A stretch of DNA of 64,000 nucleotides from Pisaster brevispinus (taxonomy: Eukaryota > Echinodermata > Asteroidea > Forcipulatida > Asteriidae): positions 7,638,768 through 7,702,767 of the forward strand of contig JAMKCF010000018.1 of the NCBI GenBank assembly GCA_023634235.1. Reading direction: 5' to 3'. The notes under the pieces are model-generated. The model worked only from the letters and a program-made list of their open reading frames with translations, was not told where the DNA came from and did no database searches. Below are positions 25,101 through 36,171 of this stretch, one piece after another; position 1 is the first letter of the stretch, and each line of letters begins with the position of its first letter. Made by a program: the position numbers and the translations under genes.

Positions 25101-25364
25101 TCGTAATTTGCCGCCGTAAAAAGGTGATAACTATTATACCTCATTTGGGTATGAACAAAGAAAAATTGACTGGAGCGGGACTTGAACCAACAACCTTCGG
25201 ATTAACGTACCGGTGCTCTACGAACTGAGCTGTGCCGATACGTTAATCCGGAGGTCGTTGGTTCAAGTCCCGCTCCAGTCAATGTTTCTTTTATTTTTAA
25301 CTATTAAACAATTTACCCAGTCAGTTTCCCTTGTGGTTTATTACTTGATAACTATTATACCTGT
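16120..25364. repeat. Tandem array, about 8 copies of a 1.13-1.14 kb unit
   Basis: The marker tcaaaatgaccca(g) recurs at about 16179, 17319, 18456, 19591, 20726, 21858, 23000 and 24140, so the period is about 1132-1142 bp. Copies look very similar by eye; those starting near 19.6-22 kb are closest. The last copy lacks about 110 bp near 24572 and is interrupted by a SINE at 25142-25345. Each unit has a GGGTCA/TGACCC-rich part followed by about 900 bp of non-coding sequence. Short ORFs of 60-79 aa recur in every copy on both strands but show no family features, so I do not call them genes. Confidence 0.93.
25142..25345 (+). mobile_element. tRNA-derived SINE with inverted 5' part and 17-bp target duplication
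   Basis: It is flanked by TGATAACTATTATACCT at 25125-25141 and 25346-25362. A tRNA-like segment occurs twice, first inverted (about 25165-25230) and then direct (about 25236-25281), making a hairpin with a stem of about 48 bp. The SINE tail (cagtcagtttcccttgtggt...) follows on the + strand. The arrangement resembles the 5' inversions produced by twin priming in LINE-driven retrotransposition. Confidence 0.8.
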
Positions 25365-25717
25365 CAGGGCTTAAAATTCACACTGGACCACAGGCCTGAG
25401 GCCAGTGATTTTAGCATCGGGCCAGTAAACCCATGACTGAACAAGTCCGGCGGTGTTTCCGTTAAAATATTGACTTTTAGTCTAATAAATATAATTTTGC
25501 TGAGTATTGAAGAATACTTATTCATAATACAAATGATATCAATATTCTCTTATAGTGCTTGTTAAAATTAAAAACAGTTTAAATGTTAAGCTGTGTAGGT
25601 ACATGTTATTTCTTTCGCATTTCAGTTCTGGTCTTATAAAAAAGATTCTGGTCCAGTACACATTTGGAGCTACAAGCCGTTCGGTCGTATGGCTTTTCAC
25701 CCCAAATCGGAGCCCTG
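25365..25717. mobile_element. Short TIR element, CAGGGCT...AGCCCTG (copy 1)
   Basis: It starts CAGGGCTTAAAATTCACACT, ends CGGAGCCCTG, and contains ctggtccag near the right end. Copy 2 is at 44494-44869. No transposase frame is seen, so it is non-autonomous. CAGGG ends recall hAT elements; class uncertain. Confidence 0.5.
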
Positions 25718-26054
25718 CCTTTATTTTTATTGTGAAAGTACAACATTAACCTGTTCGATTCTAGCTTAGTATTATGAAATATGGCTACAAGCACAAAGTC
25801 AGGCGGCCACTTCAAGGTGACGGCTATACTTAACTGATTTGGGCTGTTGACCCAAATCAACTGTCACCAGGCTAGGGGCACGTTGCCACCTACTCATGGG
25901 GCTAAAACAGTGTTACCCCCCCCCCCCCCCCCCTTCCCCCTTCACAGTACGTAAGGATGTAGGCATGGGTATCATCCACTACGAACCTGGCTGGTAGAGC
26001 AGAATGCGCTACCATACCGACCAAAGCAATCATGGTTAACTGCCTTGCTAAATA

Positions 26055-26140
26055 CTGTCATGACCAGGATTCGAACCCACCGTCTGCTGTTGACAACAGC
26101 AGAGCTTGGGTCCGTTGAACTAGACTGCTTGGTCACGCGT
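26055..26140 (-). mobile_element. tRNA-like SINE head fragment
   Basis: On the minus strand it reads gtgaccaagcagtctagttc ... ggtgggttcgaatcctggtc, with a clear B-box and a 7-bp acceptor-like stem. The anticodon arm is not canonical, so this is a SINE remnant rather than a tRNA gene. Its head is like that of the element at 40100-40470. Confidence 0.5.
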
Positions 26141-27077
26141 GCCATGGTAATGACAAGTCTCTTTAATGTTACAAGAAAAATGTATCACAAAATGCAAGTG
26201 CATATTCCTATCTAAGAGTATGTTCACCATCTGTGGTTGAAAAACGGTCAACAAAAATAACAACGCCTACACAAGCTTCCGTTCTCTCTTCAAAAACAAG
26301 TTTCCCACAGTCTTACATGAAGGTTGCCATATGTCAAAACTCATTTTATCAAATGTAAACATATTAATCAACCATTAGATCCGGTGATCATAGTTTTATA
26401 TTTTACACCGGTGAGGCAATGCAATGCAAATACAGACGTACAAACTAAAAGCGAAACGTTAGAAGTTGGGATGAAAATAATTGACAAGCACGGGCAGATC
26501 TGAATGTAATTCTTTTCCCTATCTTATAGGGCAACGGAGAAGGGTTTCGAGTCGATGGGCAAGATTCTACGTACAGACTGTATTGGTTGGCAAACGCCAT
26601 AGAGTTGTGCACTAGACAGACGCACAAACGCGTACGCGTCACGCCACTATCGGCCCCATATAAACGGGCGAGATGTTTCTTCATATTTGCCAACCAGTGT
26701 TTAGTGCACACGCGCGACGTACAATTTACATATTTCATGGGAAAGTTTTACAGAAGTAATTATGCACATGCTCCTGTGCGATGCGCCGTGCGTACATAGC
26801 TTTGCGTTTTCTATTGTTTCATCATCGTTTCACCTCTAATATGGCAGCGTGGTGACGTCAATCCATAAGGTCCATTGTCTGCAAGAACCATGAAGACTAT
26901 CCCCCCAAAAATTAATAATAATAATAATAATAGCCGCAAGTAGCAAAACAATTAGGCGTGAAGCACTACGCGCACGACCCGTGTGTGACGCAATGATTTT
27001 TGACAGGATACGCCTATGTTTAGGTGTAAATTCGCAGTGTGTGCGGTGCTGCCGCGTAAGGCCCGGTCCATACTTAA

Positions 27078-27186
27078 TTCCTGCGAATGCTAGTGCAAAG
27101 CGAATTTTATTGTGTCACAATTGGGAAAGAAGCGCGTACCGATTATTGCGTCACCACAATTCGCTTCGCAATTGTATTCGCAGGAA
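27078..27186. mobile_element. Fold-back MITE with TTCCTGCGAAT ends
   Basis: TTCCTGCGAAT at the left and ATTCGCAGGAA at the right are inverted, and the interior has aagcgaatt/aattcgctt pairing. Confidence 0.75.
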
Positions 27187-27963
27187 GTGGCTTAAATCCA
27201 CTAAGTGCAATATTTATTGTGTTTTAGTGGTGCATGCACAATGAATACGCAGGGGAGGGGAACAAGTTGGAGCACAACAATGTGGACCCGTTCAAATAAT
27301 TGGTATGGCAAAGCATCATACAAAGCAGTTTAGCACGCTGGGGAAAAAACACAATTGAGCGTCAAATTTCTCACTTTTAGCTCAGAGATATTGAAATGAC
27401 TAATTAGTGACTGACATAATTATCATAATCCCTGATCGAAATGTCAATGTGATACCTTCAGGAATGATGTGTTTGTTTCAAAGGTCTGAAGGGTGGAAAT
27501 GATGATATCGCCTATCATAAGATTATACAGAAGTTCAAGCACTGTATGTATGGTGGTTATTTGTTATACTCCTCAACAATATTTGTTACTAACAACCCTC
27601 ATCAAGAACAAAATTATGAGCGTTGTTAAAATATTAACATAACCAGAGACACTGGTTAATAGTGCATGCATCGTTTAAACAGTTCCCATGCGGGGTTTTT
27701 TTTCTTTTTTTCTAGAATTTGATTGAAAAAGTAATGGTCAGGTACAGAAACAACAGCACAGGTAAAGAAAAAATCATTTCGTTCCCAAGAAATATTGTTT
27801 CGAGGGAAAAATCTTGCTGTTTCAAAACAGTTTACAATTCATTTAATACAATCTATATTGTTCAACACATGAACTAGTTTTTAGCGTTCCTGCGATCTCG
27901 CAATATACTCTGATTTTAATATACGAGGCCTTGATAGGACCCCTCAGATATCCTAATCCAGGA

Positions 27964-28070
27964 CCTAATTTCATAGAGCCGTTTGCTGTTGTTTTGTTTT
28001 TGTTTTTAAACCATAAACTTGTTCAGAAATTTGGGGAGGATTGCTTAAAAAGAAGCTCTATGAAATTGGG
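27964..28070. mobile_element. Fold-back MITE, CCTAATTTCATAGAGC family
   Basis: The ends cctaatttcatagagc and gctctatgaaattggg are inverted. Same family as 39490-39648. Confidence 0.7.
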
Positions 28071-28594
28071 CACAGGTCTGGGTTTTGGACTCCGAGGTTT
28101 CGACATGATCTACAACACCAGTCCCTCACAAAAATAAAGTGACAGAGTTACCCAATCACTTATAAACCTCTCCTTAAAAATTACATTTACAAACGCTATA
28201 GCCTTTATCGTCTCAAGAGCAATGACTTATTAAATCTACGCTAATATCTTCAGAAGCTTAACATATAAACTTTTGAAATCTTTAGAAACTTTTGACATCT
28301 TTAGCAATTTACATTGTAAAAACAGCAGCTGCCTACGTCACATACATATTTCATGTGGCAAGTTATCTGCACCAAAACCATAATCAATTTCAGACGTGAA
28401 CATTTTCCACTCTTATCTTTTTAATAGTGTGTGGCCGCCAATAAATTAATGACTAGATTATCGCCTATGTAACAGATGTCAATTGATTTGATTCCCAACG
28501 GTTTCGCGATTAGAATTCAAGTGACAGCACTGAATTTTATCATTTTTCTAGGCCTAAACATTGGAGTTAGTTCCTTTTTTTCCCCATTTTCCTT

Positions 28595-28602
28595 TATATA
28601 TA
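28595..28602 (+). promoter_or_regulatory. TATA box of the aerolysin-like gene
   Basis: TATATATA lies about 30 bp upstream of a short sequence that ends in a strong splice donor at 28672 (CTG|gtgagt). The next good acceptor in the same orientation (ttatag, ending 30356) is just before the aerolysin-like ORF. The promoter assignment is inferred from this arrangement. Confidence 0.5.
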
Positions 28603-28624
28603 GCGAGACCTAGCATGTGGCAAG

Positions 28625-28671
28625 TCAGTCTGTCTGCCGCTTGCTCGACTACTCAAGCATTTTGTCATCTG
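28625..28671 (+). other. Probable non-coding first exon of the aerolysin-like gene
   Basis: About 47 nt between the expected transcription start, 30 bp after the TATA box, and the donor at 28672. It would splice to 30357, giving a 5'UTR of about 70 nt before the ATG at 30380. The intron of about 1.7 kb holds a fold-back MITE and a SINE tail fragment. RNA data would be needed to fix the 5' end. Confidence 0.45.
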
Positions 28672-28858
28672 GTGAGTACTGTTTTTACACATTTTGGTAC
28701 AATCGTTATACACATACAAAAATAGCTGAGTTTGGATAGTTAAAGGGACACGATGACTTCAGATTAGGCGCTTTGTGCTATAAAAGCGTGTGTTATGAAA
28801 TGAATATGGTTGGATTGATTTTTTAAAGGAAGAAAATAAAGATCCACAAATAAATCCC

Positions 28859-28990
28859 TCGAAATTGTGTGGTTTTCCTATTACTTTGTGAACTAACACG
28901 GTCCGCCATTTTGTGGAGTCAAAATTTGGTTCTACTTACTGGTGGGCCGTGCTAGTTCACAAAGTAAAAGGGAAAACCTCACAATTTCGA
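28859..28990. mobile_element. Fold-back MITE, TCGAAATTGTG ends, about 45-bp arms
   Basis: The arms pair almost throughout: ttactttgtgaactaacacg on the left and the reverse of cgtgctagttcacaaagtaa on the right. It lies in the 5'UTR intron of the aerolysin-like gene. Confidence 0.85.
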
Positions 28991-29198
28991 ATAATATTCG
29001 TGTGGTTATTAGGCAGATCGGGGGTGGGGAGGGGAAATTTAGATTGTTGTTTTTAATGTAACTTCCGGAGTTGCGTCGGGAGCATGGCAGTCTTCTGTAA
29101 GTCCAATATGTTAATCCTATGAAGGGTGTCATACTTTTGAAATGTTTTTTGATGTATATTTTTGATTTGGATTTGAACAAAACCCACTTCATTTGAAA

Positions 29199-29236
29199 TT
29201 TACCCAGTCAGTTTCCCCTGTGGTTTATTACTTGGT
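29199..29236 (+). mobile_element. SINE 3' tail fragment
   Basis: tacccagtcagtttcccctg followed by tggtttattacttgg matches the tail of the SINE family at 25142, 52331 and 57050. No tRNA part is attached. Confidence 0.5.
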
Positions 29237-29477
29237 GTTAATTTATGTAAGTTCGCCTTGTAGTTGTGTACCAGTGGTTTTTAGTGCGCAAAGTGTGAAT
29301 GTACATTTCCCTGTTTAAAACATGCAAAACCAAAACGCATTTCCCTGATGTGTGTGTGACAATAAAACAAACTAACACAATAAATTCTCATTGAAACTTT
29401 CTTTGTGTAAAGATAAAACTCAAATTGCATTAAACAGTGTTGTAGTACTTGCACTCTGGGCAATTATGACGGTAAGG

Positions 29478-29640
29478 CCTACTCGTACTCGATACTCGAG
29501 AAGCAAAGTTCTCGTACCCGAGTATAAGACCTTCTACTCGATACTCAACTGAAAAATACTCTGTACTCTAATGCATGTACTCGATACTCAACTGAATAAT
29601 ACTCTGTTCTCGAAATCATGTAGTCGATACTGGGCTGGAA
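29478..29640. repeat. Degenerate direct repeats of tactcgatactcaactgaa
   Basis: Two clear units of about 48 bp plus weaker flanking copies. No coding sense. Confidence 0.6.
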
Positions 29641-30379
29641 TCGGACTCCGATTTTAAGTACTCGTTGTTTAAATAGCACTTTCCTTTCCGCTTCCCTGTA
29701 CGTGCGTTAATCAAAAGACCAGAGGAAAGAGCCATTTTTGAGTTATGGTGGACACAATACTATGACGAAACTTGGTTTGGGTAAATCTGTCTGTTTACAC
29801 CCAAACCGAACAGTGCACTCGGTATAGCATCCACTATATCTAAAAAGGCTATAATAAAGCTCTGGAAAAAGTTAAGTTATTTATGACATAAGTAGTTATG
29901 TTTGAAAGACAGCTAGGCCTACCATATAAACAAACATTGTCGTCTAGAAACAAAATTACACCTCTTTTTTCAGTATGTTTTCTTATAAAGTAATCGCACT
30001 TGTACAAGTACTTGGAGATCCAAATACTTGGTATGGTACTAACTCGGTTGTCAGACTCGGTACGCAGACATCAGAATACTCGGTCCTTGATGTCCCATAA
30101 GTACTGGTCATTATTTTATTAAGTTATTCTCCAAAGCGGGCAATAAAAAAGTAGTTGACTACAACACTGGCCTTAAAACTCAATAACTGGCACTTGCGCA
30201 AAACCGAGCAAGTTTTTACTGTAGTTTGCAAATTGCCATCACTGTTGTTGTAGGGATGCCTTGATCAAAAATGTGACGACAGGATTCGAATCAATGCTCA
30301 GACACCACCACAGCTTGTCAACCTTCTCACTTGTACTCCAACTCTTTTAATTATAGATCTGTCCCTGGTGCACCCTAAC

Positions 30380-31615
30380 ATGGATCAGCAAGGAGCCGTA
30401 AAGCTACTGTTTTTGTGCAGCATCGTCTACATTGCACCACTGGTGCTCTGCAATGACGGTGCATTTAAGCTCCTTGGTGGTTACGTCGATGTGTACAGCG
30501 TTGATTCCTCCGTATACCGGAAGACAAAGTACCAGTGGGGTACATACGACACTGCTGGGTTTCCGGACAGGAAGGCCATAGCTGTTATTTCGAACTTCTG
30601 CTGGGATAATGGCAGGTCGTACTGCTACATGACCATCGTGGTATCGACATCGTCTGATGAGACTGAGAAGCACTACCAACTCATGGGTAGCAAGATGGTG
30701 GTCTACGACAGCACGTCATCGTACGTCGTTGGTAGTTATGGTTGGGGAGTGCAAGACACGTTTGATAAGATTGAAGACAAAGTGGTGGCTTCGGGAGAGA
30801 TATGGGCAAACGCTTTGAACGATTGGGGCTACGGTTATCTCCATCTGTTCGTTAGAAAAGAAGCACGTCCCTCTTACACCGATGCCTTCTTTCGAGAGAA
30901 AAGGAATGCCGGGAGCGAGCAGTTCACGTCAGATACAACTTTCATCGGGCAGAAAGACCCTTCTAGCGCTGTAGAGATCTTATCGAACTTCAGAGCCTGG
31001 ACCAGTCATTGGGGAGACGATTCCATACACTACTCAAAAGTCTATACAATGCCCACAAAACTGGTTGATTCCACTACCCTCTACGACGAAAAGGTTTCGA
31101 AACTCCTTGATTTACCGGTCCTGAAGTCTTTGACGATGGAAAACTACGGTTCCGGAGCCACAGGTGATGACTTCGCATTGATTGGTACAGAGGAGACCTT
31201 CGCCCTCAGCACCGAGTCCACTATCTCGACAACGTTCGACTTCGCAATCGACGTTGGAGCTGGTATGACGATCGACGCTTTGGGGATCGGCATCAGCATG
31301 GACGTCAACTTGCACTCCTCATACTCCTCGTCCTCTGACCAGACGGAGACCAAAACCGATACGAGGACTCAGACCATACAGTGGCCATCGACCTGCCTAG
31401 CCGGGACGAGGATCAAGCACATCATAACTACCTCAACGGAGGAGGTAAAGATCCCAATCTTGTTCACCTTTGAGCGCGGTGATCTTCGTTGGACTGAGAG
31501 GAAGATCATGGAAGCCACGATGTCAAACCTCAAGCAAGAGAAGTACGACTGTTGCCTGTGGGCTGATGCTCATCAGCTGTGCGGTACAACCGGCCTCCCA
31601 ATATGCAGCCAATAG
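30380..31615 (+). CDS. Secreted aerolysin-like (ETX/MTX2-type) beta-pore-forming protein
   Basis: A single-exon ORF of 411 aa. The first ATG in frame is at 30380; the GTG at 30368 is not needed. Residues 1-24 form a signal peptide (hydrophobic LLFLCSIVYIAPLVLC), so the product is probably secreted. An N-terminal part of about 160 residues, rich in Trp/Tyr and with a Cys pair at 74/82, matches no family I recognise. From about 200 onward the pattern resembles aerolysin/ETX-MTX2 proteins. Long Ser/Thr-rich amphipathic strands at about 277-331 (TESTISTTFDFAIDVGAGM, then an SSYSSSSDQTETKTDTRTQT stretch) look like the insertion hairpin, followed by beta strands. A Cys cluster near 391-409 closes the protein. 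Family members form oligomeric beta-barrel pores; whether this one is a toxin, an immune effector or a digestive protein cannot be read from sequence. An upstream TATA box and non-coding exon support real expression. Confidence 0.7.
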   Translation: MDQQGAVKLLFLCSIVYIAPLVLCNDGAFKLLGGYVDVYSVDSSVYRKTKYQWGTYDTAGFPDRKAIAVISNFCWDNGRSYCYMTIVVSTSSDETEKHYQLMGSKMVVYDSTSSYVVGSYGWGVQDTFDKIEDKVVASGEIWANALNDWGYGYLHLFVRKEARPSYTDAFFREKRNAGSEQFTSDTTFIGQKDPSSAVEILSNFRAWTSHWGDDSIHYSKVYTMPTKLVDSTTLYDEKVSKLLDLPVLKSLTMENYGSGATGDDFALIGTEETFALSTESTISTTFDFAIDVGAGMTIDALGIGISMDVNLHSSYSSSSDQTETKTDTRTQTIQWPSTCLAGTRIKHIITTSTEEVKIPILFTFERGDLRWTERKIMEATMSNLKQEKYDCCLWADAHQLCGTTGLPICSQ

Positions 31616-31867
31616 ACCTTTATCACGGTGCGACCATCTTGATTTTATCCCTTTCAAATCAGTGTAAGGAGAAAAAGTTTGGTTCTTTTTGTACAATGAA
31701 TGTTATTATTATTTCATTCTTGGTACTGGATACATGTACATCGAACATGACCAAGACGGTAGCAGCATGATAGAAGAGTTTTGATGTTATTAGGCCCTAT
31801 ATGCCAGACAGTGTTTTAAATGTAACCATGATGTCGTTGAGACATTGTCCTTAATTTGGGGTTCATC

Positions 31868-32135
31868 AAAAACAAAATATTAGGCGGGAACTGAAACTGC
31901 GAGCTCCAGATTAAATTTCCGACGCTCCACCAACTGAGCTATGCCCAAAAGTTGGCGGTCTCTTTATTTTTTAAATATCTGGGTGCCAGTCAGAAGCATT
32001 CAACCTGTAACTGCCGTGTAGCCAGGGAAAACACCGAAGTTTACGATACAATGGGAAGCGGCAGGAGAGGGTCGCCTTATTGGATCAAATATCAACTCAT
32101 AAACTACCTTACAAGGGAAACGGACTGGGTAATTC
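31868..32135 (-). mobile_element. tRNA(Asn-like)-containing SINE
   Basis: On the minus strand: a tail-like cccagtccgtttcccttgt, then gcagttacaggttgaatgc, then gcatagctcagttggtggag and a decayed tRNA-like arm. The same order is seen at 38668-39005 and 57340-57560. Confidence 0.6.
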
Positions 32136-32829
32136 TAAACTAACTTAAGGTTGAACAATAATAAATAAAATTCTGACATAAAAGTGCAACACATAAGAAT
32201 TGTCATGCCAAACTTGTGTGACCAACAGGCAACTTTTGAGACGATCGGGCGTCCTTTTCATTTTGTTTCCAATGACGGAAACAATAGACAAGGACCAGTG
32301 ATTGTGACGCCCACTATTGTCTTACGAGTCTCACTAGGCAGTTTCCTCTATTCTTTTAACATTCAGAGTCTGATTATTGGTTACCTACATTGGCGGGCAT
32401 GAGCCCTTAATTAATTTGCTGTTTGCAGCCACGCGATCAATCGCATTATGATCGCATGTTGATCACTTTTTATTATGTACTTCACATACTTCACACAGCC
32501 ATAATACTGAATAAGCGAGGGGAAAAAGTAATGTTTAGAAATTCTACGAGTCATCTTCCCCCTGCAGGTATTTAACAGGATTATTAATAGTAAGCAAACT
32601 ACAATCTTGGTGCAATTTCAAAGAACCTCGGCCCCATGCATTGACTCATCAAGACGCCAACTTTGAAGTACAACGACGATGACACAATGACAACGCACAT
32701 CTATGTACGCACTGCACGCAGGGGAGGAATAGCCAATGAGCAACTTTCATTCAACATCTAGCCGAGGGTGCCCTACTCAAATGACGTCACGTGCATAAGG
32801 TTTTCACCATAAACTTCTGCATTCCAAGC

Positions 32830-33097
32830 TTATAACCAAAGATTATAGAGCGCCGAAGGCGCAAGATGCGGAACTCTGGCTGAAATGTGAAATCCCACTG
32901 GACGCCATTTCGGCAAGTAACTCTTTTGATACAACAGTAGATCAGTGCAGATCAGTGCAGACAATGACCATTCCTATCAATGGGAAACAAAACATTCACT
33001 TGCTGAAATGGCGCCCATGCGTATTTCATGTTCCAACAATAGATAAAGCTTCAGTTCCGCATCTTGCGCCTTCGGCGCTCTATAATCTTTGTTATAA
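32830..33097. mobile_element. Fold-back MITE with about 40-bp ends
   Basis: The ends share, in inverted orientation, gattatagagcgccgaagg and cgcaagatgcggaac. The interior holds a second weaker pairing (acgccatttc / gaaatggcgc). Confidence 0.9.
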
Positions 33098-33127
33098 CCG
33101 AATATGAAATGCTCAAATAAGTCTTCA

Positions 33128-33225
33128 TTAAAGAGGAAGGAAAATGTCAAATTCGGATTTGTGATGCACTCATTTTCCAAGAGAAAGAGTCCTCATCTGA
33201 ATTTGACATTTCCCTTCCTCTTTAA
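33128..33225. mobile_element. Fold-back MITE with TTAAAGAGGAAGG ends
   Basis: ttaaagaggaaggaaaatgt at the left and acatttcccttcctctttaa at the right. TTAA at the outer edge is compatible with a piggyBac-like origin, not proven. Confidence 0.85.
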
Positions 33226-35274
33226 AATTACGTCAAAATAGTGGAGACAAACATCATGTGCCCAAAACAAACATAACATGAATGGGAGTTAAGCTACACC
33301 TTCCCCCATCATAATGGATCATACATGCAACATTCATGTTGCGATTGCAGCAACACGTTATTTTGCGTGCTTTGGTTGTAACCATTGCACCAATCAGCAG
33401 TACTGCCAGTCCCATCATGCATTACTTGGAGCAAGTCCGAGCAAGGACCAATGGTTTATTACTAATGGTTTGTTCCTGACTAATACCTGGCGCATGCGCA
33501 CTGATGTTGAGTTGCGAACGACTCTAGTCACGTCAACGCTACCATGAGAAAATGGGGGTGGCCAGATTTGTTGAAGGTTTTGAACGTTGTCTTTTTCGTA
33601 GATAAAAGCGACATGCATAATGTTTACTCAGTATATCAGCACTAATAAGCAAGTGTCTCAGCCAGAAGATGTTGAAAGAAACCCCCTAAATATATGACAA
33701 TTTCTTTATATTAAAACAAATAAACTACCCGAGTTACGTTGTTGTCAAAGTTGGTAAAGGCATGTCTGTGTGATTGTTATTGTTATTATTATTATTTATT
33801 TGTAAAAAAAAAACACGCAAAATGTACAATAAATAAATAAATGCACATTATAATAAAGAAAAAATGAGCAAGAAGGCAAGTAAAATAAACAAAAGGAAAT
33901 ACAAAATGAACAGAAACACAAATAATCTAAACATCTTAAACCAACTGTGGACGAACAAATATACAACCAAAGAACAGCAACGGCTATGGGGGTCAGGGGC
34001 CGCAAAAGTAAAATAAACTTATATTACCAGCAGGTGTGCAGTCCCGCACATAACCAAAGACAGAGATAGGACGCGACTATAAAGCACACCAATAAGTCTG
34101 AAGTAATAAGTTGGGTTAAACGGTCAATAATATTTCACTGGTCCTGATCCTCTCTGCACCGTGCTTTTAAAACGGGTATTGATAACCAGCGAAGCGACCA
34201 CCCCCACACCCAGTAGGTTGGTTTCAAGTAGTCCACTAGCATAGTCCAACCATCGTCGACGTGTGACAAGAGTTCGAGCCAACTTAGACAAACTATTGTC
34301 GTCAACGATAGTTCTTGACCGAACTTGGCCCTTCCTGCAGATGCAAGCAGGATGCCCTTCCATAACAAAAACCTGAACAAGCTTATCGGTCACTCCGATA
34401 GGTCTTTGATGAACAGTTGGGACCGAGCGAAACAGTGGGGCATTTGCTCCACTCCCGAACCAATACCCAACAATACAACGGACTGTTTTTATATGAATTT
34501 ACTTTTATTTTACTCCCACTGAACATTTCAAAACAGAGGCGTGGCCTAGTTAATTATGGAACAGGAGAACTATGATAAGCCTGATAAGATAAATGAAATA
34601 ACAGTTGGATGAAAAGTGGACGGGCGGGAAGGGCGATCATTTTAAAAGTTGTATAAATTATCAATTTGAAATAAATCCTACGCCACATCAACTTTACCTA
34701 TTGTTAAAGGCGGATTTAGAATTGTTGTGATGGAGCAAATACTCATAACATTGCAGCATGAAGCTTTAACAGCATAAGAAGCGGTCCAGCTCAAGGGTCT
34801 TGCAAGATTTTGAAGATGGGGATGACTGCATTTCTGAACAGTACATTCTGAAGTCTCGGATCTCATCTCTGATTTATGTTTCTTTGTTTTGCTGGCCTCT
34901 TATATCAACGTTTCCGTTATAAGAGGCTACTCTGAGTGATCTTACAACGAGAGTCGACTGTGCCTAGAAACAATGGCAAGGAAGGAAGGGGTTTGCTCCG
35001 GTGTCTCTGGCAGTGGCTGCCGATTTGGCCGCAGTAAACTCTTAAAGGTGCTACACAAATGGGTCTCATAGTTCATATATGTACTTCAAAACATGTCTTA
35101 AATAGTTTTTCTCTTTGCTCCAGAGCCTTGAGCACCTCGTTGGTTAAAACATGTGCTATGAGACGCCAATAATATATTAGTTTCTGTGCCTCTCCATCTT
35201 ATCATTTGAGCAAAGACACGAGAATTAATTTGCTTTTTCTCCCTCATTCTGTCGTTTTACTTTCAAACGAAAAA

Positions 35275-35537
35275 AAGTTATTCATCTGGCCTCCATGGCG
35301 CAATATAAATGCTTTATTATATTATTTAAAGGTGATCACGTGAGTGTGCATTATAAAGCCTACCGGGCATGAGGTCATGGGGCCCTAGAGCGAGCCCCAG
35401 TAAAACAAGTTATTCATCTGGCCTCCATGGCGCATTATAAATGCTTTATTATATTATTTATAGGTGATCACGTGAGTGTGCATTAAAAAGCCTAACAGGC
35501 GTGAGGTCCAGGGGCCCACTCAATGGCCCCAGTAATT
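35275..35537. repeat. Tandem duplication, unit 132 bp
   Basis: Copies start at 35275 and 35407 (aagttattcatctggcctcc). Both contain ggtgatcacgtgagtgtgca with a CACGTG E-box. They differ by a few substitutions and a diverged 3' end. Confidence 0.95.
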
Positions 35538-36171
35538 ATGTGCTAAATGTGGATGCTATCTGGTGCATTTGAAGCCTTTCTGGAGTCATCTCTTGAACAG
35601 ATGTTTGAATCTTGTGTGTGTTTTCTCCTCTTCACTTTTGCACTCTTCTTTGAAAAATCAAAGAAAAAGGCACATCACCCAGCTCACATTGCATTGGGTG
35701 TGCGACACAAATGCCTGGTAAAAATGTATGCTTGCAGCATCTCTCTCTCTCTCTATGTATATATAAGATAAATGTAAGCAACACAGTCTAGTTGCATATG
35801 GGACACAAAAGTACAAACACAAATTTGTACTAAATCTACACTTGAGGGATAAAAACATTGCACGTAATGCTGATATTAAAAGAAATTCATATCATATGAT
35901 GTCAGTGGTCTCTAACCCGTCACACACAATGAATATTACACTTGAATAAAAAGCTTTCATAAAATTGTACAGAATCGATTACTTCCAACATGGTTCATTT
36001 TTAAGCTGAAAGACAAATGGGACCAATACATTGTGCTGACACAATGTACCTTTGGAAGGAGATATCCAAAACAGCCAACATTTCAACAGCAGGATTGCGA
36101 AAAGTGCTATGGAGGATTGGAAACTCCCATCCACTGGACTTTGGATCAACCCCAGCAAGCATGGTGCTAGA

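Larger units (their letters stand above)
25718..28590. other. Intergenic region between array and aerolysin-like gene
   Basis: No gene is supported. It holds a C homopolymer (25917-25933), a tRNA-like SINE head (26055-26140), an (ATA)n tract near 26912 and fold-back MITEs at 27078-27186 and 27964-28070. ORFs of 60-97 aa here lack recognisable domains. Confidence 0.6.
31616..36171. other. Intergenic region between aerolysin-like and hydrolase genes
   Basis: No gene supported. It contains a SINE (31868-32135), two adjacent fold-back MITEs (32830-33097, 33128-33225), an A/T-rich tract (33780-33850) and a tandem duplication (35275-35537). A minus-strand ORF at 34124-34393 (89 aa) and another at 34678-34866 have no recognisable features. 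Confidence 0.6.

Noticed and set aside
16069..25228. Many 60-103 aa ORFs repeated through the array on both strands
   Set aside because: They are copies of one non-coding unit, start and stop at differing places between copies, and show no domain or signal features.
30368..30379. Upstream GTG start for the aerolysin-like protein
   Set aside because: Animal genes normally use ATG; the ATG at 30380 gives a clean signal peptide.
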